Assembly: GCF_014641495.1 (NCBI RefSeq)
Contig: NZ_BMHV01000005.1
Coordinates: forward strand, 124,794 to 188,793
DNA from: Terasakiella brassicae
GTDB lineage: Bacteria; Pseudomonadota; Alphaproteobacteria; Rhodospirillales; Terasakiellaceae
Reading direction: 5' to 3'
DNA length: 64,000 nt
The translations under genes and the position numbers were made by a program. Below are positions 8,133 through 16,633 of the stretch, piece by piece; position 1 is the stretch's first letter; each line of letters starts with the position of its first letter. The notes below the pieces were generated by a model. It ran no database searches. It was not told the origin of the DNA and saw only the letters and a program-made list of their open reading frames with translations.

Positions 8133-9694
8133 GTGTTTACAGTCCCTTGAATATCAGCCCCGATATTGAGGCCCCTTATAAATGCATCGACTTCACGCAA
8201 GGTTGTTTTACTGCGTGTTGCCTGTTTCTCGTCTGTTTCCGGATAGTCACTTCTGAAATGCCCGCCCCGGCTCTCGCAACGTTCCAGCGCACAAACCAAA
8301 ATCATCTTGGCACTGATCAAACGGTTACAAAATTCCCGGCTATAAAGTTCAGATTTTTGTTCCCATTCCACAATTTGACTGAGCGCGTCAAACAAGCTGG
8401 CTTCATTACGTTCCACACCACAGGCCGCATACATTAGGTTTGCCAATTGCGCCCCAAGATCAATCCCGCCGGTCAGGCCGAGTGCGGGCAGGTTAGCCAA
8501 TGGTTCATTGTCCAGATTTTCCAGAATATCCTGTGCCGCACGGCGCCCAAACACCACAGCTTCCAACAAGGAATTGCTCGCCAATCGGTTGGCCCCATGC
8601 ACACCTGTGCAGGCAACTTCACCCACAGCCCACAATCCTTTAATGCTGGTTTGCCCGTCCAGTGTCACGTCCACCCCGCCCATATGGTAATGGGCCGCCG
8701 GTGTAATCGGGATCGGTTGAACACGCGGGTCTAACCCGGCATCCTGACAATATCCCCAAACGGTGGGGAACCGTGTTGGAAATTCATCCCCAACCGCGTC
8801 ACGGGCATCAAGAAAGACTTTCTCCCCCGCTTTCACACGGCGCCAAATGGCCCGGGCAACCACATCACGTGGGGCCAGTTCCGCATCAGGGTGAACCGAT
8901 GGCATAAAACGTACGCCACGGGCATCAATCAAATGTGCCCCTTCACCGCGCAAGGCTTCGGTTGCCAAGGGCATGGGCGTTACGCCAACATCAATAGCCG
9001 TGGGGTGAAATTGCACAAATTCCAAATCCGCCAATCGTGCCCCGGCACGCGCCGCCATCGCGATACCTTCCCCGCCTGATTCTGCCGGATTGGTCGTATA
9101 AGCAAACAAACTGCCGATCCCGCCAGTTGCCAAAACGGTTGCCTTGGCGATAATCGCCAGATCAGAACCATCTTTACCTTTGGCAAACGCCCCTTTAACG
9201 CAGGCATTTTCGACAATCAAATCATGGGCGGTAAAATCTTGCATGACGTGGATATTCTGCGTATGCGACACAGCTTGCCCAAGGGCACGCATAATTTCTT
9301 TACCCGTGCTGTCCCCTTGCGCATGTAAAATACGACGAAAAGAGTGCGCAGCTTCGCGACCCAAGCTCAGCTTACCTTCTGCATCCCGGTCAAAATTGAC
9401 CCCCCATGCAATCAGGGCCTCAATCAATTGTGGTCCTTCATGGGTGATAACGTGTGCTGCCTTATCACAGGATAGAGCAACCCCGACATCCAGTGTATCC
9501 TTCAGATGTGCCTTGGGATGATCATCTTCACCCACAGCCGCAGCAATACCGCCTTGTGCCCACGAACTGCTAGACCCTTCACCAACCGGTGCTTTGGCCA
9601 AGACGGTTACGTCCAGACCTTCCAGTTCAAGCGCACTGACCAGACCGGCCGCACCGGCCCCAATGATCAGCACATCTGTTTTTACACTTTTCAT
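8114..9694 (-). CDS. nadB: L-aspartate oxidase
   Basis: FAD enzyme that oxidises L-aspartate to iminoaspartate, the substrate of NadA. 526 residues. N-terminal dinucleotide-binding motif VLIIGAGAAGLVSALEL, the flavin and active-site region SSSWAQGGIAAAV, HAQGDSTGKEIM, the substrate loop around RLADLEFVQFHPTA, and the C-terminal FAD motif ASNSLLEAVVFGRRAA. The C-terminal helical domain of the succinate dehydrogenase/fumarate reductase family is present. It lies 16 bases after nadA. Confidence 0.95.
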   Translation of the reverse strand: MKSVKTDVLIIGAGAAGLVSALELEGLDVTVLAKAPVGEGSSSSWAQGGIAAAVGEDDHPKAHLKDTLDVGVALSCDKAAHVITHEGPQLIEALIAWGVNFDRDAEGKLSLGREAAHSFRRILHAQGDSTGKEIMRALGQAVSHTQNIHVMQDFTAHDLIVENACVKGAFAKGKDGSDLAIIAKATVLATGGIGSLFAYTTNPAESGGEGIAMAARAGARLADLEFVQFHPTAIDVGVTPMPLATEALRGEGAHLIDARGVRFMPSVHPDAELAPRDVVARAIWRRVKAGEKVFLDARDAVGDEFPTRFPTVWGYCQDAGLDPRVQPIPITPAAHYHMGGVDVTLDGQTSIKGLWAVGEVACTGVHGANRLASNSLLEAVVFGRRAAQDILENLDNEPLANLPALGLTGGIDLGAQLANLMYAACGVERNEASLFDALSQIVEWEQKSELYSREFCNRLISAKMILVCALERCESRGGHFRSDYPETDEKQATRSKTTLREVDAFIRGLNIGADIQGTVNTCQTPA

Positions 9695-9710
9695 CGCATT
9701 GCTTTTTCCG

Positions 9711-10730
9711 TTAGCTCGCCGCGATCATGGCCTCAATCGACGCACGGGCGGGTTCTGCCATTGCTTCATCCACATGGACTTCGTTGGATAAATCACGCAA
9801 ACAATCGACAATCTTCTGCAAGGTGATCTTTTTCATATGCGGGCACATGGAACAGGACATGATAAATTCACTATCTGGACAGTCCGCGCGGATGTTATCA
9901 CTCATGGAACATTCTGTAATCAGGGCGACCAGCTCGGGCTTTTTCTCTTTGACAAAATCCGCCATCCCTGTGGTGGAACCTGAAAAATCTGCTGCATCCA
10001 AAACATCCGGCGGGCATTCTGGGTGGGCCAGAACGACACATTCAGGATGATCTTTTTTGATCTGCTCGATATCTTCTTTTTTATAAAGTTCGTGAACTTC
10101 ACAACGCCCGGCCCATGTCAGGATTTCAACATCCGTTGTTTTGGCAACGTTTTGCGCCAGAAATTCATCCGGGATCAACAAAACCTTGTCACTGCCCAAC
10201 GATTCAACAATCTTTTTGGCATTGGCTGAGGTACAACAGATATCGACTTCCGCCTTCACTTCGGCAGAGGTATTCACATAGGTACAAACCGGAACCCCCG
10301 GGTTATCCGCTTTCAGTTTACGCACATCCGCACCCGTAATGGATTCTGCCAGCGAACAACCCGCTTCCGGGTCCGGGATTAAAACCTTTTTAGACGGGTT
10401 CAACAGTTTGGCTGTTTCCGCCATGAAATGCACGCCACAGACGACCATCACATCGGCATCTACTTCTTTTGCCTTAACCGCCAAGGCCAGAGAGTCGCCT
10501 ACAATATCGGACACACAATGGAAAATATCGCGAGTTTGATAATTGTGTGCCAAAATAACAGCGTTGCGCTCTTTTTTCAGGCGTAGAATTTCATCCACAT
10601 ACGGGGCGATAACCGGCCATTCTTCGGCTGTGATATGGTCTTTCACACGCTCATAAACAGGTGCCATACGCGCGGCAACATCGGCGCTATATTCAAAATC
10701 GTCATTTACCCGTTGGGCTACGGCTGTCAT
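9711..10730 (-). CDS. nadA: quinolinate synthase A
   Basis: [4Fe-4S] enzyme condensing iminoaspartate with dihydroxyacetone phosphate to quinolinate. 339 residues. Visible motifs are ILAHNYQTRDIFHCVSDIVGDSLALA, the cysteine in VVCGVHFMAETAK, DICCTSANA, the substrate motif VLAHPECPPDV and the C-terminal cysteines in MSCSMCPHMKK. ATG 10730 is preferred to an upstream TTG (10736) because AAGGAG (10739-10744) lies eight bases before the ATG. It is first in the nadABC operon; a palindromic operator begins at the edge of the ribosome-binding site. Confidence 0.95.
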   Translation of the reverse strand: MTAVAQRVNDDFEYSADVAARMAPVYERVKDHITAEEWPVIAPYVDEILRLKKERNAVILAHNYQTRDIFHCVSDIVGDSLALAVKAKEVDADVMVVCGVHFMAETAKLLNPSKKVLIPDPEAGCSLAESITGADVRKLKADNPGVPVCTYVNTSAEVKAEVDICCTSANAKKIVESLGSDKVLLIPDEFLAQNVAKTTDVEILTWAGRCEVHELYKKEDIEQIKKDHPECVVLAHPECPPDVLDAADFSGSTTGMADFVKEKKPELVALITECSMSDNIRADCPDSEFIMSCSMCPHMKKITLQKIVDCLRDLSNEVHVDEAMAEPARASIEAMIAAS

Positions 10731-10743
10731 CTTCAAGACTCCT

Positions 10744-10762
10744 TATGCTCAAATTGAGCATA
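10744..10762 (-). promoter_or_regulatory. proximal nadA operator (perfect palindrome), probable NadQ site
   Basis: TATGCTCAAATTGAGCATA consists of two perfect nine-base arms around one central A. It ends eight bases before the TTG alternative and touches the AAGGAG ribosome-binding site of nadA. Alphaproteobacterial nadABC operons are predicted to be repressed by NadQ at palindromes, and a NadQ-like gene lies at 15184-16215. Binding by that protein is inferred. Confidence 0.75.
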
Positions 10763-10794
10763 TATCTTTTAAAAATTTTCGGAGGCTGAATCCT

Positions 10795-10813
10795 TAACCT
10801 CCATTTGAGCATA
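10795..10813 (-). promoter_or_regulatory. distal, degenerate nadA operator
   Basis: TAACCTCCATTTGAGCATA has one exact half-site (TTGAGCATA) and a left arm matching six of nine positions. Its centre is 51 bases from the centre of the proximal palindrome, close to five helical turns, and it touches the -10 element of the nadA promoter. Confidence 0.6.
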
Positions 10814-10841
10814 AGGTAGGACTGCTTCCCCAAAGGGTCAA
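10813..10841 (-). promoter_or_regulatory. predicted sigma-70 promoter of nadABC
   Basis: On the minus strand TTGACC (10841-10836), a 17-base spacer and TACCTT (10818-10813). The -10 edge coincides with the distal operator, so a repressor bound there would block initiation. The remaining stretch up to the glycosyltransferase start at 11031 shows no further gene. Confidence 0.55.
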
Positions 10842-11030
10842 GATTTTTCTGCTCGTTTGCAACTCTAAAGAAGCTATCCATTTGAATATGTTCAAGATAT
10901 TCATTAAAGTTTTTTGACATTAAGCTCCAAAATTCTTTTTATAAAGTTATTCTAGCCCTTCTTGCATCTATTGCGGTAAGATCCGATTTGAAATTTTCAC
11001 CTCCCATATTTCAAGAGCTAAGATAAAAGA

Positions 11031-12188
11031 ATGCACCTCGTCATTGACAGTAGCGTCCTCATTACCCCACATACTGGCATTGGTATTTATACACGTGAAA
11101 TTCTAAACAGGTTGACTACCTTTGAAGCCAAGCTTGAGATCTCCCATTTCATCGGGACAAACTGGCAACAAGGCGACGTTCACTTTGCACATGACGGTGG
11201 AGGTGGATCAAATAGCTTGAAAAGCACTTTAAAAGAAAAAGCAAAAACCATCCCCGGTGCACGTAATTTATGGAACGCATTTAAAAAAAATCGCTTTGAA
11301 GCTGGTGCAAAAAATATCAAAGCCGATGTATTTTGGGAACCCTGCTTCGTCCCCCCCGGTCAAATGGACCCGATGATCATAACGGTGCATGACCTATCTC
11401 ATATCAGATATCCTGAATTTCACCCCAAATCTCGTTTGAAATGGATGGATGGGCTTCCCAATGCCATTGAACGTGCACAAAAAATCCTTACCGTTTCTGA
11501 ATTTTCCAAACGAGAGATCATAGATATATTTGGTACCCCCCCGACCAAAATCGAAGTAACGTACTGTGGGGCCGGAAAGCAGTTTCAACTGCAGATCCAA
11601 GAAGAGAATACCAACCTCTTACACAAGTACGGCTTAAAATATAAATCCTATTTTCTTTCTGTATGCACGTTAGAACCGCGCAAGAACTTGGAAACTTTAT
11701 TACGTGCTTATAATCGACTGCCCAAAAACGTTCAAGCGCACATGCCGTTGGTTTTAGCTGGTGGAAGTGGGTGGGGAAAGGAAAGTCAAAATGATTTTTA
11801 TGAAAAACTTTGTCCCGGTGGCAATTTGATATTTACAGGTTATGTCCCTTCATCAGACTTACCCGCCCTTTATGCTGGTGCAAAAGTTTTCGCCTACCCT
11901 GCTCTTTACGAAGGTTTTGGTATCCCGCCGATTGAGGCAATGGCTTGTGGCACCCCGGTTATTGCAAGTGAAATCGACGTTTTACAGGAAGTTTGTGAAG
12001 AAGGTGCTTTATATGCACCGCCGCTAGATGACAAAATTTGGGCTGAGCGCCTGATCGAAGTGCTGGATTTGTTGGAAGAAGACTATCAAATGCGTTGTAA
12101 TGCCGGGCTGGTACGATCTGCCTTTTTTTCATGGGATCAAACGGCCAGACAAACTTATGATATCTTACGGGAAGTTGCTCATTCTTAA
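11031..12188 (+). CDS. GT4-family glycosyltransferase
   Basis: GT-B-fold glycosyltransferase, 385 residues. The N-terminal acceptor half begins LVIDSSVLITPHTGIGIYTREIL, the glycine-rich GIGxYT loop of mannosyltransferase-like GT4 enzymes. The C-terminal donor half has VCTLEPRKNLETLLRAY and the E-x7-E motif YEGFGIPPIEAMACGTPVIAS. It likely adds a sugar to a surface polysaccharide or lipid-linked glycan on the cytoplasmic face; donor and acceptor are unknown. It is first of four overlapping or abutting plus-strand genes, which look more AT-rich than the neighbouring nad and kinase genes. The ribosome-binding site is weak. Confidence 0.88.
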   Translation: MHLVIDSSVLITPHTGIGIYTREILNRLTTFEAKLEISHFIGTNWQQGDVHFAHDGGGGSNSLKSTLKEKAKTIPGARNLWNAFKKNRFEAGAKNIKADVFWEPCFVPPGQMDPMIITVHDLSHIRYPEFHPKSRLKWMDGLPNAIERAQKILTVSEFSKREIIDIFGTPPTKIEVTYCGAGKQFQLQIQEENTNLLHKYGLKYKSYFLSVCTLEPRKNLETLLRAYNRLPKNVQAHMPLVLAGGSGWGKESQNDFYEKLCPGGNLIFTGYVPSSDLPALYAGAKVFAYPALYEGFGIPPIEAMACGTPVIASEIDVLQEVCEEGALYAPPLDDKIWAERLIEVLDLLEEDYQMRCNAGLVRSAFFSWDQTARQTYDILREVAHS

Positions 12189-12984
12189 ATCATATTTAAT
12201 ATATACCAGACCACTCCTCCCCATCATCATCACCCTTAGTTTTCAAAACGGTGTCGATGTTTGGCGGAACCTATCCGCGCGTATGGATGATCATTTCGCT
12301 GTTTTTTTAACGACATTGCTATTGGCAACAGTTTTTCTTATATGGGCAAAATGGATAGAACTTGATTTAAAAAAACTGGTCTGCAAACAAACATTTTTCA
12401 TATCGCTTTTATTGACATGTCTCTTCTGGCTACCCGATCCCCAATTTGCGGCGAAAAAAATCCATGTTCCTGAATATATTTTTATCGCGTTGCTTTGTCG
12501 TTGGGCCTTAACCCCTTTTTTCCAAAATTCACGCTCTCTCAGCTTGGGTAGTTTTCTTATGGTTGCCTTTCTAGGCATTCACGACGAAATCCTGCAAGGT
12601 TTTCACCCTGAGCGTTATTTTGGATATATGGATATCATCGTCAATATTGGGTCAGGCGCTGTCGGTTGCTGGCTTGGTGACCGTTTACTTGCACGAGATG
12701 AAAAACTTTCATGGAATGCGCGACCTCAATTTTATCTACTCATCAGTTATTGCACCGTTGCCACACTCCTTTTTCTCAGCATTCTGGGGCGTTATAAGGG
12801 GCTTTATATTCCGGCGTGGGCAATATTGCCTTATTGCGGAAGTGTTCTGGCCTTACTTATTTCCCCTAAACCTGTTTTTGTCAAACGCGACACACATCTG
12901 ATTTTCAATCTATTTGTTTTTTCTTCTATGTCTATCGGACTCTATCTTGTGGGGGGCCATGCTTTATCGCTTAGCTTTAACTAG
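12157..12984 (+). CDS. VanZ-like polytopic membrane protein
   Basis: About 275 residues with seven or so hydrophobic segments. The middle part (FLGIHDEILQGFHPERYFGYMDIIVNIGSGAVG) fits the VanZ-like pattern of an acidic D-E-x-x-Q motif, a R-x(4)-D loop and an Asn-Gly membrane helix. The biochemical role of this family is unclear; VanZ itself lowers teicoplanin binding. The start is uncertain: ATG 12157 overlaps the glycosyltransferase by 32 bases, and ATG 12100 would overlap more. Its end overlaps the next gene by 26 bases, so the cluster is probably translationally coupled. Confidence 0.7.
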   Translation: MISYGKLLILKSYLIYTRPLLPIIITLSFQNGVDVWRNLSARMDDHFAVFLTTLLLATVFLIWAKWIELDLKKLVCKQTFFISLLLTCLFWLPDPQFAAKKIHVPEYIFIALLCRWALTPFFQNSRSLSLGSFLMVAFLGIHDEILQGFHPERYFGYMDIIVNIGSGAVGCWLGDRLLARDEKLSWNARPQFYLLISYCTVATLLFLSILGRYKGLYIPAWAILPYCGSVLALLISPKPVFVKRDTHLIFNLFVFSSMSIGLYLVGGHALSLSFN

Positions 12985-14572
12985 CCTGCTTCTCGCGTTC
13001 ATCTCCTTTCTTTTTATGAGCACGGATAAGCTATGGCGGACAAATGACAAAATGAATGTCATGATCCTGAGTGTTGAGAGCCTGCGTGCTGATTTGCTAA
13101 CCAGTCATAACGCCCCCACCCTGTTAAAAGCCGCAAAAACAGCAGCCATTTACCCACATCATCGCGGCACTTCTGCATGGACAGGGGCAGGTATTGTATC
13201 CTTGTTAACGGGGCTTTCCCCGTTTGATCATCATGTTAATTCCGGCAAAACCCCATATGCCTATAAACAACCAAGCCCCTTGAATATACTGAAAGAAAAA
13301 GGTTGGGAGGTTGCAGGCCTGCAACCTTTTATGAACGTTGGAACATTCGGAAATCTGGGATTAGACATTCAAACGGATAGGGATCTTACCCCTTGGCTCT
13401 CGCAACACGCGCAACAAAAAACACCGTTCTTGTTATGGTATCACTATCTGGATACACATTTACCCTATCGCCAACGCGACCCTAAATGGCAATTTGACTG
13501 GCGGAACGCCTTAAAAAGTGCTTCGCCAGAACGCCTCAAAAAGATTGAAGCTGTCGCCTCTTACCCCAACATACCGGCAAAATCTTTTCAGTTTGAAGCA
13601 CAAGACAACAAAATCATTACTGAAATGCACGCTGCATCAGTTCGTGAATTTGATGCATGGTTTGCCAAGTTCTGGGATTTTTTCACTAAATCGGGTCTTA
13701 TTGATAATACAATCTTGATTTTGACAGCTGATCATGGCGATGAACACGGGGAACGTGGAAATGTGGGTCATGCCTCAACGACCAAAAACGGACATTTGTA
13801 TGAGGAACTTATTCGCCTTCCTTTGATGATTTGGACACCTCAAAACAAACAATCTCCCCTTTTAGAAGGAGAAACACGCAATTGGACGACACATACAGAT
13901 GTAATGCCTTTCCTCTTCAAGCAATTGGAACTTCCGCCTTTTAACGGATGGAAAACACATAAAACCATCTGGCTGGGCCTCACCACCCAATCAGGTTTTG
14001 CCGAAAACGATTTAAATGACATTTCGCGTTATCGTTTTGCTGCATTTGATGGCAGATGGAAGCTTCATGCACAACAAAACACAAAAGGGGATTGGTCAAG
14101 CACCCTCTATGATTTACAAACAGACCCCGGCGAAAAGCACGACATTGCAACCATAAACCGGGATGTTCGCAATCAGCTTTTAGAAACAATTAAACAACGG
14201 TTAAAAACGGCCAATCTCACGCATGTTTCGACCCAACCTCAAACACAAAATGAATTTAAGTCACCACAATGGCTAACCCCAAAAGACAATACACTCTTTC
14301 AATATGACGATATCGCCGATACTTGTTTTCGCCTGCAATGGAGCGATGTTGGTGCAAGCCGTTATACCTTGGAATTTGAAGCCGGAACCGGTGCACTTGC
14401 AACAAATGGTAATATCACGGTTACAGACCATAAGGTCGAATATTGTGATATAGGTTATCTTTACTGGAAGACATTCATAACCCCTTATAGACAAGTTCGA
14501 CTGCGCATTGCCCCCTCGGGTACAACAACGTGGAGCAAATGGCTCACACTCGGGATAAAAGAGGAAGATTAA
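12959..14572 (+). CDS. membrane-anchored sulfatase/phosphoglycerol-transferase superfamily protein
   Basis: 537 residues. An N-terminal membrane anchor (about residues 3-22) is followed by an alkaline-phosphatase-superfamily domain. VMILSVESLRADLL carries the first metal-binding acidic residue; the nucleophile region is GTSAWTGAGIVSLLTGLSP and the C-terminal metal site ILTADHGDEHGERGNVGH. The position taken by the formylglycine cysteine in true sulfatases (C-x-P-S-R) is Trp-Thr here, so a threonine nucleophile, as in phosphoethanolamine or phosphoglycerol transferases, is more likely than sulfatase activity. About 90 C-terminal residues form an extra beta-rich part. ATG 12959 is favoured by GGGGGG just upstream. 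Confidence 0.8.
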   Translation: MLYRLALTSLLLAFISFLFMSTDKLWRTNDKMNVMILSVESLRADLLTSHNAPTLLKAAKTAAIYPHHRGTSAWTGAGIVSLLTGLSPFDHHVNSGKTPYAYKQPSPLNILKEKGWEVAGLQPFMNVGTFGNLGLDIQTDRDLTPWLSQHAQQKTPFLLWYHYLDTHLPYRQRDPKWQFDWRNALKSASPERLKKIEAVASYPNIPAKSFQFEAQDNKIITEMHAASVREFDAWFAKFWDFFTKSGLIDNTILILTADHGDEHGERGNVGHASTTKNGHLYEELIRLPLMIWTPQNKQSPLLEGETRNWTTHTDVMPFLFKQLELPPFNGWKTHKTIWLGLTTQSGFAENDLNDISRYRFAAFDGRWKLHAQQNTKGDWSSTLYDLQTDPGEKHDIATINRDVRNQLLETIKQRLKTANLTHVSTQPQTQNEFKSPQWLTPKDNTLFQYDDIADTCFRLQWSDVGASRYTLEFEAGTGALATNGNITVTDHKVEYCDIGYLYWKTFITPYRQVRLRIAPSGTTTWSKWLTLGIKEED

Positions 14573-15181
14573 ATGGCTCCATCATCCTTTTTTTGCAAAC
14601 GTAATATTCTGGGCGGTATTCTCTTTATCCTTTCCTGCCTGTTGCTCTTCCTTCTGGCAAAAGATGGTCCTTGGCTTTCTGACAAAGCTCAAAATCATGC
14701 CCTTTATCTGGAAAAACTGCACCCGCATAACTCTATGCGAAGTAACACTCTGATCCGGCTGCGTTTCGAAAAAGGCTTGCGCAATGACGCATTTCTCAAA
14801 ACAGGTTTTTCCGGCGCTGAGTTTTGGGGAAGCTGGACCGACGATACACAGGTGGTTATTGAATTACCCGCCAAAGATATAGCAAAAGAAGGAACACTGT
14901 TTTTACGAACCCTTGTTGACGGCTATGTCTATCCACCAAAACTGGAAAGACAGGTCGTTGATGTCTTCCTTAATAACCACAAGATCACCAGTTGGATTTT
15001 CACCAAACGGGGGAAGCAAATTAAAGAAATAGAAATCCCGCAAAATCTGCTGAACACAGCGCAAGACTTGCGCCTTTCCTTCTCTATCCCCAATGCAACA
15101 TCACCCAAACAAGTTGGGGAAAGTGAAGATACCCGCAAACTCGGCCTTGGTTTTACATGGCTGGAAATCGTCCAAAAATAA
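14573..15181 (+). CDS. anchored beta-rich protein of unknown function
   Basis: 202 residues. An N-terminal membrane segment (about 12-30, NILGGILFILSCLLLFLLA) precedes a predominantly beta-strand exported domain with GFSGAEFWGSWTDDTQVVIEL and, at the end, RKLGLGFTWLEI. Similar beta-sandwich modules occur at the ends of membrane glycosyl- and phosphotransferases in O-antigen loci, which would fit a partner of the preceding enzyme; this is a resemblance, not a family assignment. GAGGAAG precedes the ATG, which follows the previous stop codon directly. Confidence 0.65.
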   Translation: MAPSSFFCKRNILGGILFILSCLLLFLLAKDGPWLSDKAQNHALYLEKLHPHNSMRSNTLIRLRFEKGLRNDAFLKTGFSGAEFWGSWTDDTQVVIELPAKDIAKEGTLFLRTLVDGYVYPPKLERQVVDVFLNNHKITSWIFTKRGKQIKEIEIPQNLLNTAQDLRLSFSIPNATSPKQVGESEDTRKLGLGFTWLEIVQK

Positions 15182-15183
15182 AT

Positions 15184-16215
15184 TTAACGCCGCCCGACCG
15201 GTAAGCGGGGGCCTGCGGTTAAGCGTTCGGCGAGGATGTCGCGGACATATCGGAAGGTTTCCGCCGGGCGACCGCCTGTGCGGCTTTCAAATTTTCCGGT
15301 GCCTTCCACCAGGCCACTTTTTTCAACCATGCGGCGGAAATTCTGCTTATGCAGCAAGTTACCCGTAATGGCTTCAACAGCCTTTTGCAGTTCGAACAAG
15401 GTAAAGGTTGGCGGGACGAGTTCGAACACCACCGGGCGATATTTCAATTTTCCGCGCAAACGGCCCATTGCGGTTGCCAAAATACGGCGATGATCCAAAA
15501 CCATTGCGTGACTGGGGTCGTTCGGCTCTGTTTTTAAGTCCTGATCACGCGCGGCTTCTGTCACCAAACCCGCTTCGTACAACAACTGATAACGTTCCAA
15601 AACGCGGTCTTCGTTCCAACGGACTTCTTCAGAGCCAAAACAGGCATCAATACGGGCAAACCGTTCGCGAATTTCAGAGGGGCTTTCCGCCTTTGCCGCC
15701 CATTCTTCCAAACCGGGTTCAAGTTCCTGTGTGATAATATCCGGCTTGCCATCACGCCAATCTTCCCACGGGAAATAACGATACCAGTTTTGCCACAAAG
15801 CCTCCCCGGCCCCGGCAGGTTTTGCTTCTTGTGCCAAGGCTAAATAGCCAATGGAGAGAATACGCCCGCCGAGTTCGCGTTCGCGCGGGTCACGCCCCCG
15901 GTCCCCAAAGGTATAAAGCTGTTCAACATATCCAAGATCCAGCTGCGCCTGTTCTTCCACCCAGGAACGCAAGCCCATATCCAGTGTCCGGTGTCGTCCC
16001 GGATAAAACGGACCATAAGGCAATGCTTCCAATGTATTTTCACTGAGTGCTTCACCTTGGCGCGCCGCGCCTTCTTCGGTTGAGGCCAAGGCGTGATCCA
16101 CCCGGCGGACCACCAAAATACGGGGTTCGGCGTCCGTGACCGCAACAATAACAGCCGTCAAGCCGATTTGAACGCTGCCTTCATTTTCAATACTGCTGGC
16201 GGAAAAGCCACTCAT
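15184..16215 (-). CDS. nadQ: Nudix-HTH transcriptional regulator, NadQ-like
   Basis: 343 residues. The N-terminal Nudix-fold domain (VQIGLTAVIVAVTDAEPRILVVRR; LRSWVEEQAQLDLGYVEQLYTFGD) lacks the full catalytic Nudix box GX5EX7REUXEEXGU, as in Nudix-type regulators. The C-terminal region (YRPVVFELVPPTFTLFELQKAVEAI...NFRRMVEKSGLVEGTG...GRPAETFRY) is the winged-helix part typical of the NrtR/NadQ group. NadQ is the predicted NAD-biosynthesis repressor of alpha- and betaproteobacteria (COG4111). The perfect palindrome in front of nadABC about 5 kb away supports this. It may be co-transcribed with the DksA-like gene 67 bases upstream, and converges with the surface cluster at a two-base gap. Confidence 0.82.
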   Translation of the reverse strand: MSGFSASSIENEGSVQIGLTAVIVAVTDAEPRILVVRRVDHALASTEEGAARQGEALSENTLEALPYGPFYPGRHRTLDMGLRSWVEEQAQLDLGYVEQLYTFGDRGRDPRERELGGRILSIGYLALAQEAKPAGAGEALWQNWYRYFPWEDWRDGKPDIITQELEPGLEEWAAKAESPSEIRERFARIDACFGSEEVRWNEDRVLERYQLLYEAGLVTEAARDQDLKTEPNDPSHAMVLDHRRILATAMGRLRGKLKYRPVVFELVPPTFTLFELQKAVEAITGNLLHKQNFRRMVEKSGLVEGTGKFESRTGGRPAETFRYVRDILAERLTAGPRLPVGRR

Positions 16216-16282
16216 CCTTAATCCAGTCCTTCAATCAAAGTTGCAGTTTCTAACTCCAAGCATGTTTGATCACCCATCGTGC

Positions 16283-16633
16283 CTATCCTTCTTTTTGTTC
16301 GGCACACGCAATACAAGTCGGTACAGCCGGGTCAAGTTCAAGGCGCTTGGGTGCGATTTCTTCATCACAGGAAACGCAATATCCGAAATCCCCACTTTTA
16401 ATGCGCGACAAGGCGCTGTCGATGCGTTGTATTTCGATTTTACGTCTACGGTCAAGTTCCAGCGCCATGGCCTGCCCTTGTAACGCATCCATGCGTGATA
16501 ACCGGCCAACCTTGGTTTGATCCAGTTCAACAGGCGCACGCCCTTCCTTTGATGCTGCCTCCAAGGATAGCAACTCTGCCTTTAAGGACAGTAATCGTTT
16601 TTCAAAAGTCTTTAAATCAAGATCAGTCATCAT
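16283..16633 (-). CDS. DksA/TraR-family zinc-finger protein
   Basis: 116 residues. An N-terminal coiled-coil hairpin (LKTFEKRLLSLKAELLSLEAA and later ALELDRRRKIEIQRIDSALSRI) is followed by a C4 zinc finger, CVSC...CIAC (about residues 83-109), as in DksA/TraR proteins that bind the RNA polymerase secondary channel. The coiled-coil tip lacks the canonical DxxDxA of DksA, so it is probably a TraR/YbiI-type relative rather than true DksA. ATGs at 16633 or 16630 lie inside the end of the response regulator gene (8-11 base overlap), implying coupled expression. Confidence 0.85.
   Translation of the reverse strand: MMTDLDLKTFEKRLLSLKAELLSLEAASKEGRAPVELDQTKVGRLSRMDALQGQAMALELDRRRKIEIQRIDSALSRIKSGDFGYCVSCDEEIAPKRLELDPAVPTCIACAEQKEG

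Noticed and set aside
10702-10920. 72-codon minus-strand ORF ahead of nadA with GGAG four bases before its ATG
   Set aside because: It spans the nadA promoter, both operators and the nadA start, and its sequence is low-complexity and basic. It is more likely chance, despite the ribosome-binding site.
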